Assembly: GCA_913042885.1 (NCBI GenBank)
Contig: CAJWLW010000158.1
Coordinates: forward strand, 1 to 10,568
DNA: 10,568 bases
From: an uncultured Lentisphaeria bacterium
Lineage (GTDB): Bacteria > Verrucomicrobiota > Lentisphaeria > JABSQK01 > CAJWLW01
Direction of reading: 5' to 3'
In this document: one piece after another, positions 6,092-10,568 of the stretch
Numbering within the stretch: position 1 is the stretch's first letter
How the letters are laid out: the number at the start of each line of letters is the position of its first letter
Notes under the pieces: model-generated
What the model saw: only the letters and a program-made list of their open reading frames with translations
Database searches by the model: none
What the model was told of the DNA's origin: nothing
Made by a program: the position numbers and the translations under genes

Positions 6092-7147
6092 ATGAAGTTT
6101 TTCCCCATAGTTTGCCTAGCCCTCTTCACTCTCCTGGCGCTGCCCTTGTGCGGGCAGAATCGGGCGATGGCGGATTCCGAACAGACGGAACGGCAGCAGA
6201 TCAAGGAACGGATCCGCCACAGACTGCGGGCCCGGATCGATATCGACATCGACCGTGAAAAGATCGCCGAGCGCCTGGGCCTGGACAACCCCGTCCCAAA
6301 AATTACCCGTACATCGAGTCAGATCGACTCAGAAGTGGAGGAGAAAATTCACCAGCACGTCGAGAAATATTTTACTGAAGAACTATCCAAAAAATACGAA
6401 GTCGAGGCAGCGGAGAAATTTCCTCTGAAGCAGGTGAACGACGAGGTCGTGATAATCAGGAAACGCGCTGGCGCTATCAAAGGCGTGCTGCTGAAGAACT
6501 ACACAACCTACATCGACGTCGCCGGGTACCGCATCAACAAGATCGATATCGCCGACGCATCGCTGGCCACCTTCGATAGGCAGGAAAACGACAAACTGCG
6601 CCAACGCCATGTGCGCCGTCAACTGCAGGCCGAGCGCAACCGCCTGACAGAGATCGGCAAGGAGATGCGCAAGAAGCTGGCCGAAGAACTTTACACGGGC
6701 AGCCATTACCTCCGGCGCAACGGCAAATGGATACCGGCGACTAAATTTCTCGATCAGGCAGTGAGCTATTACCGCAAAAAGCTCATCAAGAAGCTCCTGC
6801 CGGGGATCAAAACAGAAGTTTACGCGGAATTCGGATACACCCTGCACAAGGGCAGCTGGGTAAAGCCTGCAGACATACCGGTAACCATGGGCCCGACTGC
6901 GGGGGTTGGCAAACCACCGGTACTGATCGGCATAGGACCGGGGCCGATCGTTATGCCGCCCAAGGATCCCAGGCAGCAGCCTGTCGATCGTAGACCCACG
7001 GAAGTCATCCCGCCATGGGAACAGCGGGACAGGCAGCAGCAGCCAACGACACCCGACAAGCCCGAGAAGCCCCGCCTGCCGTGGGAGAAAAGCGGCAGCA
7101 CCGGTCAACCGGTGAACATTCCCGGCGATTGGCAAGCGGCGCTGTAA
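6092..7147 (+). CDS. Secreted, highly charged protein of unknown function
   Basis: This 351-residue protein has a Sec signal peptide (1-27, core FFPIVCLALFTLLALPLC, cleavage after AMA). C20 is not in a good lipobox, so it is probably not a lipoprotein. Residues 28-105 are a charged helical, perhaps coiled, region (ERIRHRLRARIDIDIDREK). Residues 108-153 form a small beta unit, EKFPLKQVNDEVVIIRKRAG then IKGVLLKNYTTYIDVAGYRI, resembling an Sm/SH3-like barrel. Residues 160-200 are again helical and charged. Two 'GkW/GsW' elements follow, RRNGKWIPATKFLD (208-221) and HKGSWVKPADI (252-262). From about 262 the chain is Pro-rich and probably disordered or wall-spanning, with two PPWEQ/LPWEK repeats. 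ATG at 6092 is preferred; the in-frame TTG just before it (6089) is possible. Neither has a clear Shine-Dalgarno. It is divergent from the sigma/anti-sigma operon. No known family is recognised. Confidence 0.8.
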   Translation: MKFFPIVCLALFTLLALPLCGQNRAMADSEQTERQQIKERIRHRLRARIDIDIDREKIAERLGLDNPVPKITRTSSQIDSEVEEKIHQHVEKYFTEELSKKYEVEAAEKFPLKQVNDEVVIIRKRAGAIKGVLLKNYTTYIDVAGYRINKIDIADASLATFDRQENDKLRQRHVRRQLQAERNRLTEIGKEMRKKLAEELYTGSHYLRRNGKWIPATKFLDQAVSYYRKKLIKKLLPGIKTEVYAEFGYTLHKGSWVKPADIPVTMGPTAGVGKPPVLIGIGPGPIVMPPKDPRQQPVDRRPTEVIPPWEQRDRQQQPTTPDKPEKPRLPWEKSGSTGQPVNIPGDWQAAL

Positions 7148-7276
7148 AAGCTCCGACCGGGACGATCGAACCGGCCACGGGTTTTGAGAAACCCGGGGCG
7201 TTTGCAACGATTCCCGGATGAGGTCTTCGACCGCCTCGAGGAGTACCAGGGCATCCACACAATCCAGTTGCAATAG
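7148..7276 (+). pseudogene. Frame-shifted coding-like tail of the preceding gene
   Basis: Immediately after the TAA at 7145-7147, coding-like sequence continues. In the -1 frame, about 7140-7218 reads AVKAPTGTIEPATGFEKPGA then FATIPG, with normal-looking codon choice. From about 7216 the original frame resumes as PDEVFDRLEEYQGIHTIQLQ and stops at TAG 7274-7276, with mostly G/C third positions. Two compensating indels, near 7140 and 7216, would restore one longer protein of about 394 residues. This may be a genuine C-terminal truncation, a sequence or assembly error, or chance. No slippery heptamer suited to programmed frameshifting is seen at 7130-7147. Confidence 0.35.
7178..7195 (+). terminator. 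Hairpin after the secreted protein gene, no U-tract
   Basis: CGGGTTT and AAACCCG form a perfect 7-bp stem around a TGAG loop, 31 bases after the stop at 7147. The sequence that follows is GGGCGTTTGC rather than a T-run, so a classical Rho-independent terminator is doubtful. The hairpin also falls inside the coding-like tail described at 7148-7276, which may be a better explanation. Confidence 0.3.
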
Positions 7277-7543
7277 CCGGTGATCCTGGCGGCTGCGGCA
7301 GCCGGCTCCCGACTCGATACCCCACGCTGGAACCGCTAATCAACGCAATCGTGTGCCAAACATACGCTTTGCTCAACGACAGCCACTCCCACCAGACACT
7401 CGAAACAGTGGCGGTTTATACCGATGTCGGCGCTCCCTGCAGCCTTCGGTCATTTATCCGCTGTTATTTTGTTCACAGTGGTGGTTGGGAATTCTTCCCA
7501 TGGATTATTTTCCGGATGTGGCGCAAGTGAATGCTTCCGCCAT
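7277..7543. other. Intergenic stretch, mostly featureless
   Basis: No gene is convincing here. A short open frame in the plus direction (7353-7547) has no ribosome-binding site and no recognisable features. A near-perfect small palindrome GGCTGCGGCAGCC lies around 7291-7303. An inverted repeat at 7486-7500 is listed separately. Confidence 0.5.
7486..7500. repeat. Inverted repeat, possible operator
   Basis: TGGGAA, TTC, TTCCCA is a perfect 6-bp inverted repeat with a 3-base centre. It ends 43 bases before the -35 box of the regulator gene. Such a dyad could be bound by an XRE-family dimer, including the product of the gene it precedes, but a single copy is seen and chance is possible. Confidence 0.3.
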
Positions 7544-7571
7544 TTGACAAAAACCCTGTAATGAATATACT
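7544..7571 (+). promoter_or_regulatory. Strong sigma-70-type promoter of the double-HTH regulator
   Basis: TTGACA (7544-7549) is a perfect -35 box, followed by a 16-base spacer and TATACT (7566-7571), five of six matching TATAAT. The start point would be near 7578, leaving a leader of about 85 bases before the ATG at 7663. Confidence 0.7.
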
Positions 7572-7662
7572 ACCCCAGCTATAGTCCCTGAGGCCGGTAT
7601 CACCTCGTCAATAACGATTCCTATCACGTGTTGGAGCATGCAGATGTAAGGGAACATGGTCA

Positions 7663-8340
7663 ATGATTAAGAAATCAGTGTCAGAAAAACATGAAATCGG
7701 TCATCGCTTGAAGAAGCTGAGGCTGGCCCTCAGTGAGACACAGCAGAATATGGCCAACGACCTGAACATCAGCCTCAGTCACTGGTCCAAGATCGAGGTG
7801 GGCGCTGTCGGGCTGAGCGAGGGTCTGCTGTACATGATTTCCCACAAGTACGGGATTTCACGCGACTGGATCCTACAAGGCGGGCCGATGCCGGAAATCC
7901 GCTCGACGATCTTTGCCGAGAACGGCGAAGACTACAGCGACAGCCTGGATGAAAATGTCATTCGCCAATCGGGTGACCGTATTCGCAAGCTACGCGAGTC
8001 CCTGGGCCTGACGCGTGACGAGCTGGCTCAGAACATAGGTATCAAACCGGGCACCCTCAAGCAGGTCGAGTTGCAGCACCAGCGTCTGGGGTTCCATCCG
8101 GCCAAAGCTTTGGTCGAGCTTGTGAAGCGTCGGCAGATCGCGCTGCTCATGCAATCGCACGAAAACGCCGTAGAATCGCTCATGGACTCGGCCATCGAAG
8201 AGACCTACAACATCATGATCGGCGGCCGCGCCTGGCGGGCTATCCGCGAACTGGCGGAGGGTCTCGACGAGGATGAGCTGACGAGCCTCGGGAACTTCGT
8301 CAAAGGCCGTATCAAGAAGTATATCGAACCAATTAAATAG
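7663..8340 (+). CDS. Tandem double-HTH XRE-family regulator
   Basis: This 225-residue protein carries two Cro/C1-type helix-turn-helix domains in one chain. The first, residues 10-73, reads HEIGHRLKKLRLALSETQQN, then NISLSHWSKIEVGAVGLSE and KYGISRDWILQGG; the ending '(Y)GIsrDWiL.Gg.pm' is typical of one XRE subgroup. The second, residues 104-157, reads GDRIRKLRESLGLTRDELAQ, then NIGIKPGTLKQVE and PAKALVELVKR, with a less canonical third helix. The C-terminal third (158-225) is helical and may serve dimerisation; no ligand-binding or peptidase domain is seen. The start has AAGGGA nine bases upstream. A four-codon open frame (7656-7670) overlaps the start but is probably chance. The gene is convergent to the LarA-family gene, separated by 69 bases with no evident terminator. 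Target genes are unknown; the adjacent operon and itself are candidates. Confidence 0.9.
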   Translation: MIKKSVSEKHEIGHRLKKLRLALSETQQNMANDLNISLSHWSKIEVGAVGLSEGLLYMISHKYGISRDWILQGGPMPEIRSTIFAENGEDYSDSLDENVIRQSGDRIRKLRESLGLTRDELAQNIGIKPGTLKQVELQHQRLGFHPAKALVELVKRRQIALLMQSHENAVESLMDSAIEETYNIMIGGRAWRAIRELAEGLDEDELTSLGNFVKGRIKKYIEPIK

Positions 8341-8409
8341 AGCCGAATATCACTAAAGCCTGCAGCCCCGGACACGTCCGCCGAAAATCCATGTCGTCGC
8401 GGGCCACCC

Positions 8410-9702
8410 TCAACCCGGAAAGTCGCTCTGCAGCGCCCACAGACCCAGGGCAGGGTTGCTGATGAAATAGATTTCCTCACCGTCCGGCATGGTGTTGAAA
8501 CCCTCGTCGAGCTGATCCGGCGGATAGCGTTCGAGCATTTCACCGAGATCGGCATAGAGGTACCCGACCGACTCGATTTCTTCACGCCCCATCGCTTCGC
8601 CTGGGCAGTAGGTGATGGAGAAGCGTCCTTCGCTCGATCCATGCATCATGTGTGCAGCAGCGCCCAGGCAATTGCCCAGGTCTTCATCCTGTGCCACCAG
8701 CGCGATCGTTTCGGGCGTGCCCGGATAACCATACTTGCGCAGCAGCGCGTCAATCGTCCGATCCTCACCGAATTCTCGCAACCCTGGGGCCAACACGAGC
8801 AACTCACCGCCATCGGCAATAGCCATCCGCGTGCGATAAACGGCCTTGTTGCCAAGCCACGTCGACTTGAACTCGTCCGCCTCGAGGTAGACAACGATCT
8901 TGTGCAGAGGTTGCTCCAAAAGATTCAGATTGACCTGCTGGCTGAGACGCGCACCGCTGGCAAAAGTCTCGTCATCATCACCGACATACATGCCGCGCAT
9001 GTTCAGCTTGCCGGTGCCTGTGTCGAGCTCCATGACAGTGAACACGAACCAGATCGGCAGAGTTCCGAGGAATTCATGCAAGGCGTAATTGAGAATCCGC
9101 CGCACCGGTGTGTCGATCCGTCCCATAGTCCGCTCGGCACCGTGGACCGAGCCGAGATAGTGCGAGCGATTGATCAAGTCGGCACCGCCGAGTCCAACGA
9201 TGATGTTCTTGCTGTAGTTGGCCATGCCGACGACTTCGTGCGGCACAATTTGGCCAAGGGACAGGACCAGATCATAGCCACCGTGTATCAGTTCGCGGTC
9301 CACCGAAACTTCGATGTCGTAATTGACGCCGCCGTCGGACCACTCAGCAACCAACGCCGACGGAATGACACCGACGGACTCGACACCATTGCGCCAATCG
9401 TGATCGAGGAAGCGGTCACGCGGAATAGTGTCACCGAACATGGTGGCGATTTCGTCGTCGGTCATGGCAAAATGTGTGCCGATGGCGGGCATGACGTTGA
9501 CTTGGACGTCCGGTCCGAGCAACTCGTAAGCCATGACTGCAAGGGGCCCGGCCTGCGAATGTTTTCGGGAAATGTCGGGTGGGACGAGCAGGACCTTGCG
9601 TGGGCGGTCGGCGATCGATTCGAGCGCCGTCTGCAGATGGTGGCGCTGCTCCTCGGGCGAGATGACACGGTCGGCAGCACCGTCGTTGACAAGTATTGGC
9701 AT
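8410..9702 (-). CDS. LarA-family nickel-pincer racemase/epimerase
   Basis: This 430-residue protein, of normal length for the family, is a homologue of lactate racemase LarA (DUF2088/Lar_N), which inverts a 2-hydroxy-acid centre using a nickel-pincer nucleotide cofactor. Landmarks are D43-x2-R46 (PPDISRKH, equivalent to the 'DxTRp' element), H77 (AIGTHFAMTDDEI), H155 (VPHEVVGMANYSKNIIVGLG), K165 (the cofactor-attaching lysine, K184 in L. plantarum LarA) and H181 (INRSH, the nickel ligand, H200 in LarA). The spacings H155-K165 (10) and K165-H181 (16) equal those between H174, K184 and H200 of LarA, so an active cofactor-binding site is likely. The lactate-specific motif GysGG is replaced by MANYS, hinting at another substrate. 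AAGGGA lies five bases before the ATG. The gene lies 22 bases downstream of the phosphatase gene. Cofactor makers LarB, LarC and LarE are not in the window. Confidence 0.88.
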   Translation of the reverse strand: MPILVNDGAADRVISPEEQRHHLQTALESIADRPRKVLLVPPDISRKHSQAGPLAVMAYELLGPDVQVNVMPAIGTHFAMTDDEIATMFGDTIPRDRFLDHDWRNGVESVGVIPSALVAEWSDGGVNYDIEVSVDRELIHGGYDLVLSLGQIVPHEVVGMANYSKNIIVGLGGADLINRSHYLGSVHGAERTMGRIDTPVRRILNYALHEFLGTLPIWFVFTVMELDTGTGKLNMRGMYVGDDDETFASGARLSQQVNLNLLEQPLHKIVVYLEADEFKSTWLGNKAVYRTRMAIADGGELLVLAPGLREFGEDRTIDALLRKYGYPGTPETIALVAQDEDLGNCLGAAAHMMHGSSEGRFSITYCPGEAMGREEIESVGYLYADLGEMLERYPPDQLDEGFNTMPDGEEIYFISNPALGLWALQSDFPG

Positions 9703-9724
9703 GGCGGTCCCTTATCTTGCAGGT

Positions 9725-10568
9725 TCAGTTACCGTTCAAGTCGATCGCCGGCATGACATGGTCCACCACAGCCGGCGCTGCATAGAGACACGGCGAGACA
9801 ACGCGCCACCGATTGCGGTGACCTTTCTCGAGACAGTAGCCAGCCGAATCGATGGTGCAGCCAAGCTTGCCGCCACTCAGCAATCGAGCCTCGAAACCGA
9901 GCCGCTCAAGCATAGGCAGGCAGCCAGCGAGATCCCAAATCCGGTGGTCTCCAAGATACGCCAGATAGCGTTCGACCGCAAGATACGCGAACGACATGAC
10001 GGCACAACAGACGCACTGTACCGGATTGCAAATGTCGATACTGCCGTGCTTCGCTGTCGTCTGGGTCAGGCAGATCATGCCATGGACATTGTACGGTGCC
10101 GTCGTCGGCGTCAGAGGTTGCCAGGGCAGCGGTTCACCGTCCGTCCAGTTGCGCAGGTCCAGCCACCAGACGCTATCGGCATCGGACGCCAGGAGCTCGC
10201 GAGTCATCGGCATATAGACAGCGCCCTGGCACAGCATGCCGGCCTGTGCCAGGCCGATGGAGATGCCCCACATGGGTAGCCGGTTGGCGTACGACGCGGT
10301 ACCATCGATCGGATCGACAATGTACAATTCGCCGGCCAGCGCCTCGGTGACATAGTCGTCGTCCAGTGTTCCCTGGGTTTCCTCGCCCAGCAGGTACGTA
10401 CCTGCAGAAGGGTGGTCGAAGACCTGCTGGAAGTACCGTTCGATTTCGTGGTCGGCCCGGGTGACAACGCTGCCGTCGGCTTTCTGGGTCGGCTCTGAAT
10501 TGTCGTAGTAATGCAGTGCAATCCCGGCAGCGTGCAGCAGATGACGGGCAATGTTGTCCTTGGACCAG
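9725..10568 (-). CDS. Inositol-monophosphatase-family phosphatase, N-terminus outside window
   Basis: The gene enters from the right edge; 280 residues and the stop are visible, lacking only a short N-terminus. It belongs to the lithium-sensitive, Mg-dependent sugar phosphatase superfamily (inositol monophosphatase, CysQ and relatives). Counting from the first complete codon: K29 and D39 (QKADGSVVTRAD), metal ligands in GEET (61-64), the signature DPIDGT (85-90) and WDLAG (211-215). All four canonical metal/catalytic elements are intact, so the enzyme should be active. Residues 180-193 are unusually Cys-rich (ICNPVQCVCCAV). An apparent later start inside the gene (TTG near 10327) would cut off K29, D39 and GEET, and is rejected. 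The LarA-family gene follows by 22 bases, suggesting one operon. The substrate could be a sugar phosphate, inositol phosphate or PAP; the sequence does not decide. Confidence 0.92.
   Translation of the reverse strand, partial: WSKDNIARHLLHAAGIALHYYDNSEPTQKADGSVVTRADHEIERYFQQVFDHPSAGTYLLGEETQGTLDDDYVTEALAGELYIVDPIDGTASYANRLPMWGISIGLAQAGMLCQGAVYMPMTRELLASDADSVWWLDLRNWTDGEPLPWQPLTPTTAPYNVHGMICLTQTTAKHGSIDICNPVQCVCCAVMSFAYLAVERYLAYLGDHRIWDLAGCLPMLERLGFEARLLSGGKLGCTIDSAGYCLEKGHRNRWRVVSPCLYAAPAVVDHVMPAIDLNGN

Noticed and set aside
6383..7273. Minus-strand open frame of 296 codons opposite the secreted protein at 6092.
   Set aside because: The plus strand has a signal peptide and coherent domain pattern; the antisense product has no start signals or domain features.
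7353..7547. Small plus-strand open frame of 64 codons between the secreted protein and the regulator.
   Set aside because: No ribosome-binding site, no domain, and it runs into the -35 box of the regulator promoter.
7656..7670. Four-codon upstream open frame (MVND) overlapping the regulator start, a possible attenuator.
   Set aside because: Too short to judge, and the ribosome-binding site AAGGGA is spaced properly for the regulator ATG itself.
8341..8409. Possible bidirectional terminator between the convergent regulator and LarA-family genes.
   Set aside because: Only a 4-bp GGAC/GTCC dyad is visible, with no T-run on either side.
8641..9756. Long plus-strand open frame of 371 codons opposite the LarA-family gene.
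   Set aside because: It is the antisense shadow of a gene with intact catalytic residues; its own product is a His/Asp/Arg-rich sequence with no motifs.
9725..10327. A 200-residue start at TTG 10327 for the phosphatase.
   Set aside because: The reading frame continues upstream to the window edge and contains the metal-binding GEET and the K/D residues of the family, so the real start is outside the window.

Overview
The window looks like a chromosomal segment from a moderately GC-rich, probably environmental Gram-negative bacterium. The mix suggests the PVC superphylum or a neighbour (Lentisphaerota, Kiritimatiellota, Planctomycetota or Hydrogenedentota): a secreted beta-helix-type protein, an ECF sigma factor paired with a very large membrane anti-sigma carrying a YfbK-like C-terminal domain, a TIM-barrel sugar isomerase, a LarA-type nickel-pincer racemase, and secreted proteins with small beta-barrel domains. 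This placement is an inference from gene content; no rRNA or other phylogenetic marker is present. I see no tRNA, rRNA, CRISPR array, insertion sequence or phage gene.

Layout, left to right. (1) Positions 1-152, minus: the first 50 codons of a secreted protein that runs off the left edge, with a good sigma-70-type promoter at 267-295. (2) 296-838: a gap holding a possible decayed minus-strand coding remnant (419-707). (3) 839-1459, plus: a small secreted protein with an Sm/SH3-like segment and an STI1-like helical segment. (4) 1461-3195, minus: a two-gene unit of sugar isomerase/epimerase then family 2 glycosyltransferase; it ends one base from the convergent gene at 839-1459. (5) 3311-5798, minus: an ECF sigma factor followed after 4 bases by its likely anti-sigma. 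The anti-sigma is 653 residues: zinc-binding anti-sigma head, one membrane helix, a long acidic linker and a C-terminal domain that resembles the part of YfbK lying after the vWA domain. A sigma-E-like promoter candidate precedes the sigma gene. (6) 6092-7147, plus, divergent from the sigma gene: an unrecognised secreted, highly charged protein, followed by coding-like sequence in shifted frames to 7276. (7) 7277-7662: an intergenic stretch with an inverted repeat and a strong-looking promoter for (8) 7663-8340, plus: a tandem double-HTH XRE-family regulator. (9) 8410-10568, minus: an inositol-monophosphatase-family enzyme (5' end outside the window) followed after 22 bases by a LarA-family racemase/epimerase.

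How the parts may work together: the sigma/anti-sigma pair is a complete envelope-stress-type switch, and the divergent secreted protein at 6092 is a natural candidate target. The phosphatase and LarA homologue form a probable metabolic operon acting on sugar-phosphate or 2-hydroxy-acid substrates, with the double-HTH regulator convergent to it. The isomerase/glycosyltransferase pair suggests modified-sugar or surface-glycan metabolism. These functional links are inferences from arrangement only.
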